Positions 28,073-35,586 of a stretch of DNA of 64,000 nucleotides are shown piece by piece. This DNA is from UBA1413 sp964650525. Its GTDB lineage: Bacteria > Bacteroidota > Bacteroidia > Bacteroidales > Prolixibacteraceae. The notes beneath the pieces were generated by a model. It was not told the DNA's origin. It was given only the letters and a program-made list of their open reading frames with translations, and made no database searches. The stretch lies in the NCBI GenBank assembly GCA_964650525.1, contig CAZYUA010000007.1, positions 73,058 through 137,057 of the forward strand, read 5' to 3'. Numbering within the stretch: position 1 is the first letter of the stretch; each line of letters opens with the position of its first letter. A program made the position numbers and the translations under genes.

Positions 28073-29137
28073 TCAAAAGGGAACCATTGCCTGCATGATG
28101 GCATTGTTCACGGGCGAAAAGTAGAGATAATTCAGGAATTCCCCGGTTCCTGACTTACTCCTGAAGGGTGAAAACAATTGGTTCAATTTCCTGGTACCGT
28201 TGATTACCAGCAATCCGTCCGAGTAAACAGCATACCGCTTGTTGTCTGAACTGAGCCAAATGTTGCCATTTTCCACCTGCGTTTGATAGACATCCCAAGT
28301 AAACAGGATGTTGCCGGCAAGATCGGATATTTTGTCCATTCCCACCCAAACGATCCCATCGTATTTAACAGTCGACGAAAGAACAGATCCGGACGGAACC
28401 TGCATAAGGGCACCTTCAACATTGGTAACCAGCTTGGGAAGGACATCTATCCGGCTCATTTTCTGGGTCTCTTCTATTATCTGGCTTTGGTATTGCATGG
28501 CTATCTGCATTTTTTCCTGATCGGTTTTGGCATTTTCGATCTTTTTGGCTATGCTTTCCATTTCGTTACCCATTTTGGGCTCATCCATCGAAATGGTGGC
28601 AGCAAACTGGGTGCCCGAATCGTTGATCACCATGGAGAGGATCGATGCAAAGGGTCCGTAACTTTTCCCTCCGAACCGGATGGTATAGCCATCCCCGGTT
28701 TTTTGAACAGATTCAGGATACAACAAAGCAAAATCAGCCGCATCTTCCGGTGAGTTGGCAACGTGCAAAAATCGCTGCACCTCCGGGTCCTCTTCGCCAA
28801 AGGGTCCTTCAGGCGAAGGGCTGTTTTTCTTTTTAAGGAAGTATTTTCCTGTATCTTTACTTAAAAGCAGAATATCTCCCTGGTAAATCCAGGTCCTGAT
28901 TTCATTCCTGGCGACCTTAAATCCTTTATCAAATTCAAAGACCCTGACGGCATCATCGGTGGCACAGTCGGGATCCTGACCGGACGCTCCGGTGTCCTGA
29001 CTGCCTGAATCAACACCCAATGCCTTGTCGACAATTTTATTTTTCACCTTGTTCATCAATCCCCCCAATTGCCCCCGGGCCGGCAAGGCCATGGAAAATC
29101 CCAACATCAGGACCAGCAACCATCTTATATTTTTCAT
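28073..29137 (-). CDS. Uncharacterised exported protein
   Basis: A 354-residue protein with a signal peptide (about 1-22, ending ARG). I do not recognise the family. The mature N-terminus is a short basic stretch (LMNKVKNKIVDKAL) like that of the OmpA-like protein in the same operon. A polar linker (43-62) and a beta-rich body follow, with a helical segment near 196-225. The repeated gain of W/Y-containing short strands suggests a propeller or WD-like repeat, but this is uncertain. It is 65 bases from the preceding lipoprotein gene, with AAGGAAGG before the ATG. Confidence 0.6.
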   Translation of the reverse strand: MKNIRWLLVLMLGFSMALPARGQLGGLMNKVKNKIVDKALGVDSGSQDTGASGQDPDCATDDAVRVFEFDKGFKVARNEIRTWIYQGDILLLSKDTGKYFLKKKNSPSPEGPFGEEDPEVQRFLHVANSPEDAADFALLYPESVQKTGDGYTIRFGGKSYGPFASILSMVINDSGTQFAATISMDEPKMGNEMESIAKKIENAKTDQEKMQIAMQYQSQIIEETQKMSRIDVLPKLVTNVEGALMQVPSGSVLSSTVKYDGIVWVGMDKISDLAGNILFTWDVYQTQVENGNIWLSSDNKRYAVYSDGLLVINGTRKLNQLFSPFRSKSGTGEFLNYLYFSPVNNAIMQAMVPF

Positions 29138-29202
29138 AATCCTTCCTTATTTAAATTGAATCTAATTAATGTGAATACAACAGAATCAACCCAAGACCTG
29201 AT

Positions 29203-29850
29203 TTACTCCGGTTTTGGAAAACCAGGACCGGGTCCTTCAAAAGTGATATCGGAGGGTATTTCAAAACGGATTTCAGGAATTCCTGGGTTTTCCTTCACGG
29301 ACACTGCCTCCATCGAGATTCTGGATGTTCCCATATCCACATCCATTTTCAGGGGTATTCCCTGCCAAACCCAGTAAGACCCCTTCATGTTCAGCGAGTT
29401 GTCCTCAACAGCATACTTAATACACGACCGGCCCAGGACGGTTTCTTCACCCATTTCCTGCATGTTCATTTTTCGGCGAACCTCTTCGGTCAGGTTTTTG
29501 AAATCGATATTGCCGGGTCCGGCATCTTCGCTCATTTTGAAGCCGCTCGTTTTTTCAGGATCGAAGTTATAGGTTATTCCCTCTCTTGTAACGGTACAGG
29601 TGCGCGCCTTCATCCCCATGATTTCCATGTTTGTTTCCGTGGCGGTCCGGGCACCGAATCCGTCGAAGTAAAGGGTCTGGACGGCATCGAAACCCATCAC
29701 ATTGGTTTTGTACTCTACAATGCCCGACTCAATGGCAAATTTTCCCTTTACTTCCCGGGTAGAATCACTTGTCGTTTCCTGGGTTCCGGGTTTACGGTTG
29801 CAGGAAACAAATACCACAACCACCAAGGCTGCGACGAACCATCTTCTCAT
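29203..29850 (-). CDS. DUF4412-like lipoprotein
   Basis: A 215-residue lipoprotein with a VFVSC lipobox (Cys17). The mature chain has the pattern of DUF4412-type proteins: GIVEYKTNVMGFDAVQTLYF near the start, a central YNFDPEKTSGFKM and a later GRSCIKYAVEDNSLNMKGSYWVW block. The family is periplasmic or outer-membrane-attached with no known activity; the fold may resemble LolA-like lipid carriers. It starts 3 bases after the OmpA-like stop, so the two are co-translated. Confidence 0.7.
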   Translation of the reverse strand: MRRWFVAALVVVVFVSCNRKPGTQETTSDSTREVKGKFAIESGIVEYKTNVMGFDAVQTLYFDGFGARTATETNMEIMGMKARTCTVTREGITYNFDPEKTSGFKMSEDAGPGNIDFKNLTEEVRRKMNMQEMGEETVLGRSCIKYAVEDNSLNMKGSYWVWQGIPLKMDVDMGTSRISMEAVSVKENPGIPEIRFEIPSDITFEGPGPGFPKPE

Positions 29851-29853
29851 ACC

Positions 29854-31161
29854 TTATTGTTTTATAAATTCGACTCTCCGGTTAAGTGCTTTATTGGCAG
29901 GGGTATCGTTGGGGGCCACAGGCTGGCTCTCACCCATGCCGTCGGTTAACAGCCGGTCGCCCTTGACGGCGAACGATTTTACCAACTCGGCTTTTACCGA
30001 AGCAGCACGGCGTTTTGAAAGATCAAGGTTGGCGGCATCCTGCCCGTCAGCATCGGTATGTCCGACGATTTTCACCTTCACATCGGGCACCTCGTTCAGA
30101 ATCTTGGCAATGTCATTCAGCGTGCCGTATGATTCGGGTTTTACCACATCCTTGTTCACATCGAAATATATACCATACGTAACGAGTTTGCCTTCGGTGA
30201 GCAGCTTGTTGCGGGTATCGGGCGAAGCGGTGGTGATTTTTATATTGCTGACATAGGAAGCGCAGGAAGCCCCCCTGTAAAGTATGAATCCAAACCGGGT
30301 AAACTTACTGCCTTCATACAGGTGGGTAGGCATATCCAGCACCTTGGACCCTTTGTGGTATATGCGCACGCGCCGGTTTTGCACCCAGATGATGACATGG
30401 TTGACCTTTTCTTCTTCAACAGGATTCAATGAGGAATTTCCGGTAATCCGGGGGCTTCCGGCTTTTATTCCATGCGATTGCCAGTGGTTTTTGGCAACAT
30501 TTACAATCAGTCCTGCATTACACGAATAGGGATCACTCATCTCATTGAAACTGTTTTCTCCATACATGGCCACGCCAACAGCAATACTGCCCCCTGCTTT
30601 CTTGGGGACTACATCAAATTCCACGATAAAATTCTTGGGGAAATCTACCTGTTTCAGAAACCACCAGTTTCCTTCCGTGGAATTCAGGTTCATCCAGTTT
30701 CCGGGGGCTACGCTTAAGGTGTTGATTTCTCCCGACTGATTGGTCGTCCAGAGCGCGGGGAAATCACCCACGGCATCCTGGCTGAAGTCTTCATAAAGCA
30801 AAACCTTATCACCTGGGACAAAATCATAATTCGAGTAGGACTGCAAAGCAGCTTGGTTTTGCTTGGCTGCAGGTGTTTCTGCACCCGACACCTTGCCGGC
30901 ATCAGGTTCTTGCTCCGTTTGGCCCTGTCCTGCGGGGTTTTCCTGGCTTTCTCCTGCCGCATCTTTTTTCTTGAAAACACCCTTAACCCCCTGCTCAATC
31001 TTGTCGAGCCCCTTATCAATAGCCTGATCTGCTTTTGAGTTCGCACGGTTGTTGGTCTGATTCCCGATTTTTTTCTTCAAATCGACCTTGATCTGACTGT
31101 TCCCGTCAAAAACAAGACAGGTTAACACAAGGATCATCAAATACTTCAGAATTGTTTTCAC
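29854..31161 (-). CDS. OmpA-family protein with a beta-sandwich middle domain (GTG start)
   Basis: A 435-residue exported protein. A signal peptide (1-22) is followed by a basic, low-complexity linker (about 25-105). A jelly-roll-like domain (about 112-315) comes next, with YEDFSQDAVGDFPALW and VNHVIIWVQNRRVRIYH. The C-terminal OmpA peptidoglycan-binding domain (about 325-435) has GHTDADG and NRRVEF. The initiation codon is GTG; the next in-frame ATG (residue 9) would remove the positive start of the signal peptide. It heads an envelope operon of four genes. A close paralogue with the same layout is at 56825-58120. Confidence 0.88.
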   Translation of the reverse strand: MKTILKYLMILVLTCLVFDGNSQIKVDLKKKIGNQTNNRANSKADQAIDKGLDKIEQGVKGVFKKKDAAGESQENPAGQGQTEQEPDAGKVSGAETPAAKQNQAALQSYSNYDFVPGDKVLLYEDFSQDAVGDFPALWTTNQSGEINTLSVAPGNWMNLNSTEGNWWFLKQVDFPKNFIVEFDVVPKKAGGSIAVGVAMYGENSFNEMSDPYSCNAGLIVNVAKNHWQSHGIKAGSPRITGNSSLNPVEEEKVNHVIIWVQNRRVRIYHKGSKVLDMPTHLYEGSKFTRFGFILYRGASCASYVSNIKITTASPDTRNKLLTEGKLVTYGIYFDVNKDVVKPESYGTLNDIAKILNEVPDVKVKIVGHTDADGQDAANLDLSKRRAASVKAELVKSFAVKGDRLLTDGMGESQPVAPNDTPANKALNRRVEFIKQ

Positions 31162-31169
31162 TTGTGAAA
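31156..31169. repeat. Palindrome spanning the GTG start codon of the OmpA-like gene
   Basis: TTTCAC-TT-GTGAAA is a perfect 6+2+6 inverted repeat. The start codon (31161-31159, minus strand) lies inside one arm, so an mRNA hairpin or a DNA-binding protein here could affect initiation. Chance is also possible. Confidence 0.4.
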
Positions 31170-31586
31170 CATTTAAGTTAATAAATACTTGTCAATTTAC
31201 ATTATTCTGAGAAGAAACACTTTGTTATCATGGCCCGCAGAACTCATCCCGATAAACCGGGACCCTATTCATTAGTTCCACAATTACACTATTCTATTAA
31301 AATTTTGAAATACAAATAATTCCCTAAAGACAATTGTGACGGTTTCACCCGTTTCAGACGAGAACCTTATTTCTTGAATGAAGACCTTTTCGCCAGGTAT
31401 TAAAAATAAAAGTACAATTAATATTTGCAGAAATAAAAGATTCGATAAAAAAACCAGTTCCTGTGTTTCAATATCTGTGCCAGAATCAGCTTTCGGAAAA
31501 AGATTCTCCCCGAAGTGCAGGAATCAAATTATTTGTGCCGACTCATGGTTTGCAGGGCTGGCAGCAGGGACCCCGGAAAAATCCGT
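31162..31586. other. AT-rich intergenic region upstream of the OmpA-like operon
   Basis: 425 bases between the aldo/keto reductase stop and the OmpA-like start, both minus strand. I see no gene and no exact TAnnTTTG element. A small hairpin, TCCCG (31247-31251) with CGGGA (31258-31262), may follow the reductase operon. GTTAATAAATACTT (31177-31190) is shared with the leader of the T9SS gene at 52160. Confidence 0.4.
31177..31190 (-). promoter_or_regulatory. Leader motif shared with the gene at 52160
   Basis: The minus strand reads AAGTATTTATTAAC, 15 bases before the GTG start. The identical 14-mer lies 13 bases before the ATG at 52160. It may be a promoter-proximal or translation-enhancing leader. 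Confidence 0.35.
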
Positions 31587-32576
31587 TTACTCCTGTTTCA
31601 GGATATGATCGATGGTTTCCAGTTCTGAGTCAGAGAACAATGTGTTCTGCAGGGTTTTTACGTTGGTTTCGATTTGTTCCGTTGAACTGGCGCCAATCAG
31701 TACGGAAGAGATTCTGGGGTCTTTGAGTACCCATGCCAGAGCCATTTGGGCGAGTGATTGTTGCCGTTCCGAGGCCACCATGTTGAGTTTTCTGATTTTG
31801 TCAATGGCCTGTGAGACCTGGTGGGGTTTGAGAAATCCCCATGATTTGGCAGCACGGGATCCTTCAGGGATTCCCTTGAGGTAACGGTCGGTCAGGAGTC
31901 CCTGAGCCAGGGGGGAAAACGGAATACATCCGATGCCTTCATTTTCGAGCACGTCCAGCAGTCCGTTTTCCACCCATCTTTCAAACAAGGAGTATTTAGG
32001 CTGGTGGATAAGGCAGGGAGTGCCCATTTCGCGCAGGATCGCAGCAGCTTTCCTGGTCATGTCGGCCGGATAATTCGAGATACCTGCATACATGGCTTTA
32101 CCGGATCTTACGGCATAATCAAGGGCACTCATGGTCTCTTCGAGGGGTGTTTCCGGGTCTGGCCGATGCGAATAGAAGATATCCACATACGCCAGTCCCA
32201 AACGCTTCAGGCTCTGGTTAAGGCTTGCAATCAGGTATTTACGGCTTCCCCATTCTCCGTAGGGTCCCGGCCACATCCAATACCCGGCCTTGGTAGAAAT
32301 GACCAATTCATCCCGGTGAGGAAGGAGATCCTGTTTCAGAATTTTTCCGAAGTTTTCCTCAGCAGAACCGGCGGGGGGTCCATAATTGTTGGCCAGGTCG
32401 AAATGGGTGATGCCCAGATCGAAAGCGCGGCGTACCATCGTGCGTCCATTTTCAAAACAATCCACACCACCGAAATTATGCCACAACCCCAGGGATATAC
32501 GCGGGAGTTTGAGGCCCCTGTTTCCGCAACGGGAGTAGGGCATGGAAGTATAACGGTTTTCGTCAGGGAGGTACAT
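31587..32576 (-). CDS. Aldo/keto reductase (YghZ/Gpr-like)
   Basis: A 329-residue NADPH-dependent (alpha/beta)8 oxidoreductase. The AKR catalytic tetrad is present: Asp and Tyr in FDLANNYG, Lys in STKAGY and His in YSHRPD. The C-terminal cofactor loop GASSTEQIETN is typical. The closest group is the L-glyceraldehyde-3-phosphate reductase type (YghZ, AKR14). It is the last gene of a three-gene cluster with an isomerase and a Gfo/Idh/MocA dehydrogenase, so a sugar-aldehyde substrate is likely. Only 10 bases separate it from the isomerase gene. Confidence 0.92.
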   Translation of the reverse strand: MYLPDENRYTSMPYSRCGNRGLKLPRISLGLWHNFGGVDCFENGRTMVRRAFDLGITHFDLANNYGPPAGSAEENFGKILKQDLLPHRDELVISTKAGYWMWPGPYGEWGSRKYLIASLNQSLKRLGLAYVDIFYSHRPDPETPLEETMSALDYAVRSGKAMYAGISNYPADMTRKAAAILREMGTPCLIHQPKYSLFERWVENGLLDVLENEGIGCIPFSPLAQGLLTDRYLKGIPEGSRAAKSWGFLKPHQVSQAIDKIRKLNMVASERQQSLAQMALAWVLKDPRISSVLIGASSTEQIETNVKTLQNTLFSDSELETIDHILKQE

Positions 32577-32586
32577 GCTTCAGCAA

Positions 32587-33582
32587 TTATTTATTTTTCA
32601 TGGCTTCGTCGAATTTCACGGCGGAGGGTTCAAAATCGGTATACCGGACAAATTCGCAGGCTTCGGCAGCGCCGGTTTCGCGGTTCATACCGCTGTCTTC
32701 CCACTCCACGGAAAGCGGTCCCTGGTAACCGATGTCGTTCAGGGCACGGATGACCCCTTCAAAGTCGATTTTTCCCCGGCCGGGGCTGCGAAAATTCCAG
32801 TATCGCCGGTGGTCACCGAATCCGGTATGACCCCCGAAGACGCCTACCTCCATGGGAATATCGCTCCAGGTTACATCTTTGATATGAACGTGGAAGATCC
32901 TGTCGGGAAATTCATAAATAAAACGGATATAGTCGACCCCCTGGTATCCGAAATGGCTGGGGTCATAATTAAAACCGAAAGCAGGATGGTGGTTTACCGC
33001 CTTCAGGGCCAGGCGGGCGGTATGGATATCGAAGGCGATTTCGGTAGGATGCACCTCGAGGGCATACCGCACCCCCAGGGTCTGATATGCATCCAGGATG
33101 GGCAGAAAGCGGCGTGCAAAATCTTCGTAGCCCTTGTGGATCATCTCCGGAGGAACTGCCGGAAAGGAGTAAAGGAGATGCCAGATGGAGCTTCCGGTAA
33201 ACCCGACCACCGTGTTGATGCCCAACCGGCGGGCTGCACGCCCTGTTTCGATGATCTCCAGCGCTGCCCGCTGCCGGACTCCTTCCGGATCACCATCTCC
33301 CCAAAGGTAATCCGGTAAAATCGCCCGGTGCCGTTCGTCAACCGGATCACAAACACATTGTCCGACCAGGTGCGTGGAGATGGTGAACAACTTCAGTCCA
33401 TACTTTTCGAGCAGGGACTTCCGGTTATCGCAGTATTCCCGGGTAGCCTTGTCGATTTCCATATGGTCACCCCAGGTGCAAAGTTCAAGCCCGTCGTAGC
33501 CGAACGCTTTGGCTTTACGGCACATCTCCTCAAGGGGCAGATCAGCCCATTGTCCGGTGTAAAGGGTTACTGGTCTTGGCAT
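32587..33582 (-). CDS. Sugar phosphate isomerase/epimerase (AP endonuclease 2 fold)
   Basis: A 331-residue TIM-barrel protein of the AP_endonuc_2 family. Metal ligands appear as E in ALEVHPTE, D and H in NYDPSHF, H in HVHIKD and E in SVEWED. There is no signal peptide. Family members isomerise or epimerise sugars, inositols or 3-keto-sugars and often pair with Gfo/Idh/MocA dehydrogenases, as here. The exact substrate cannot be told. Confidence 0.92.
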   Translation of the reverse strand: MPRPVTLYTGQWADLPLEEMCRKAKAFGYDGLELCTWGDHMEIDKATREYCDNRKSLLEKYGLKLFTISTHLVGQCVCDPVDERHRAILPDYLWGDGDPEGVRQRAALEIIETGRAARRLGINTVVGFTGSSIWHLLYSFPAVPPEMIHKGYEDFARRFLPILDAYQTLGVRYALEVHPTEIAFDIHTARLALKAVNHHPAFGFNYDPSHFGYQGVDYIRFIYEFPDRIFHVHIKDVTWSDIPMEVGVFGGHTGFGDHRRYWNFRSPGRGKIDFEGVIRALNDIGYQGPLSVEWEDSGMNRETGAAEACEFVRYTDFEPSAVKFDEAMKNK

Positions 33583-33678
33583 AATAACAGATTTATTGGC
33601 ATTTTTAATCTATAGCGACAGAGTATCGGGTCCTTCACCACCCGATGCCGGGATTTCCGCCCGGTTGTTTCTGAAAGC

Positions 33679-34839
33679 TCATCCCCCGAACGGTACCCAT
33701 TTGGTGTGATGATTGGAACCTGATTTGACAACGGTATGAATGAATTGCATCCCCCGGATACCCTCTTCGACGCCGGGAAAATCGAGCCATTCGGGTAAGG
33801 GTTCCACCCCATCGATCCGGGCCATGACGGTATGGGCAAAATTGCGGTAAATATTTGCAAAGGCTTCCAGGTAACCTTCGGGGTGGCCACCGGGGGTCCG
33901 GGTATTGGCAGCTGCGGGGGGATTCATAAACCCGGTGCCAGTCCGGTAGGTCTCCATTGGTTTGTCGAGCCATTTTACCAGGAGGCTGTTGGGTTCATGC
34001 TGAGCCCATTCGAGACCCCCTTTTTCACCGAAAACTCTGATTTTAAGTGCATTTTCCTCGCCGGCTGCCACCTGGGAGGCCATGAGAACTCCGGTGGCTC
34101 CATTGTCGAAACGCAGCAATGCTGCCCCGTCGTCATCGAGAAGCCTTCCCGTCACATAGGTTTTTAATTCCGCACATATCTCTGTGGTCTTCAACCCGGT
34201 AATATATTCTGCCAGGTGATGGGCATGGGTGCCGATATCGCCCATACAACCGGCTTTCCCCGACCGTTTGGGGTCGGTGCGCCAGGCTGCCTGCAGGTTG
34301 CCGGCATCTTCCACCTTCTGTGTCAGCCACCCCTGGGGATACTCCACATATACTTTGCGGATCTTTCCCAGAGCACCGTCTGCCACCATCTTGCGGGCAT
34401 GCTTGACCGCCGGATAACCGGCATAGGTGTGTGTCAGGGCCAGGATCAGTCCGGTTTGTTCTTTTTTCTCCTTAAGTTTTACTGCCTCTTCGACCGTCAG
34501 GGTGAACGGCTTGTCAACCACTACGTGAAATCCATGTTCCAGGGCCATCATTGCAGGATCAAAATGAACATGATTGGGCGTGACAATGGAAACGAAATCC
34601 ATCTTATCACCCTCCGGCAGCTTGGATTCCCGCCTGATCATCTCCTCGTAAGTCGTATAAATTCTTTCCCGGGGAAGGAATAACGACCTGCCGGAAGAAA
34701 AGGAGATCTCAGGATGGCTGCTGAAACAACCGCACACCAGTTCTATCTGTCCGTCCATGGCGGCTGCTATCCGGTGGATGCCTCCGATGAAGGCATTCAG
34801 CCCCCCCCCGATCATCCCCATGCGCAATTTTCTGTTCAT
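33679..34839 (-). CDS. Gfo/Idh/MocA-family oxidoreductase
   Basis: A 386-residue NAD(P)-dependent dehydrogenase. The N-terminal Rossmann motif GMIGGGLNAFIGGIH starts near residue 8. The substrate-domain signature DKPFTL stands in place of the usual EKP. The GDIGTHAHHLAEY block carries the catalytic Asp/His pair. The family oxidises secondary alcohols of sugars and inositols or reduces the keto forms. It is the first gene of the cluster; the 96-base gap to the isomerase holds no gene. No signal peptide, so it is cytoplasmic. Confidence 0.93.
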   Translation of the reverse strand: MNRKLRMGMIGGGLNAFIGGIHRIAAAMDGQIELVCGCFSSHPEISFSSGRSLFLPRERIYTTYEEMIRRESKLPEGDKMDFVSIVTPNHVHFDPAMMALEHGFHVVVDKPFTLTVEEAVKLKEKKEQTGLILALTHTYAGYPAVKHARKMVADGALGKIRKVYVEYPQGWLTQKVEDAGNLQAAWRTDPKRSGKAGCMGDIGTHAHHLAEYITGLKTTEICAELKTYVTGRLLDDDGAALLRFDNGATGVLMASQVAAGEENALKIRVFGEKGGLEWAQHEPNSLLVKWLDKPMETYRTGTGFMNPPAAANTRTPGGHPEGYLEAFANIYRNFAHTVMARIDGVEPLPEWLDFPGVEEGIRGMQFIHTVVKSGSNHHTKWVPFGG

Positions 34840-34982
34840 GTTTGCTGGATTTGAAAACCAATAACCTTATAAAGGTAGTAACTCTTTTGCCTGCGTGGTA
34901 TAATCAGGATCTGTTTTCCGGCATACGCCGCCCCCGGACCGGAAACCAGGAACGGTTCCCGGAGACCAGCATCTTTCCTTCC

Positions 34983-35450
34983 CTATGCCGGAAGATACCC
35001 CACATCGTCTGTAAGGTTGGACCCGTGGGATGCTGCCACTGCCAACCGGTCGCAATACTCGTTCATCGGGTCATCGTTATGCCCTTTTAACCATACAAAC
35101 CGAACCTCATGTTTCCGGTACACTTCGAGAAACCGTATCCACAGGTCGGGGTTTTTTTTCCCCCGGAACCGTTTAGAAACCCAGGTAAAGACCCATCCTT
35201 TGGATACAGCATCTGCCACATACCGGGAATCGGTATAGACCGTTACCTGAGATCCTTCGGTTTTGAGTGATTCCAGGGCTGTGATCACAGCCAGGAGTTC
35301 CATACGGTTGTTGGTTGTGAGCCGGAAGCCTGCTGAGAGTTCCTTGCGGTAGCGGCCCGAGAGCAGCACGGCGCCGTACCCGCCGGGGCCGGGATTTCCG
35401 CGGGCAGCTCCGTCGGTATAAATGGTAACCCTGGGAGGAGATAAGCTCAT
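34983..35450 (-). CDS. rnhA: Ribonuclease HI
   Basis: Degrades the RNA strand of RNA:DNA hybrids and RNA primers. The 155-residue chain has the full DEDD set: D13 (YTDGAARGN), E51 (NRMELLAV), D74 (YTDSRYV) and D134 (NEYCDRLA), with H124 in LKGHND. The start at 35450 (MSLSPP) is chosen because it gives the standard E. coli length. The longer frame to 35567 adds an unsupported cysteine-rich extension. Confidence 0.96.
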   Translation of the reverse strand: MSLSPPRVTIYTDGAARGNPGPGGYGAVLLSGRYRKELSAGFRLTTNNRMELLAVITALESLKTEGSQVTVYTDSRYVADAVSKGWVFTWVSKRFRGKKNPDLWIRFLEVYRKHEVRFVWLKGHNDDPMNEYCDRLAVAASHGSNLTDDVGYLPA

Positions 35451-35586
35451 AATATCGCTATTGAACGGATGATAACACGGTGAGGATTCTGTTTCAAACC
35501 CTCCCGGGAACAGGTAACAAGGCACCAAGACAGGCTTTCTTCCAGGTAACCCGGAGTTGAACTGCAAGGGTCACAAACCTGGCAGG

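Noticed and set aside
32575..33318. Plus-strand open frame of 247 codons
   Set aside because: It is antisense to the clear sugar isomerase gene and reads as a shadow frame.
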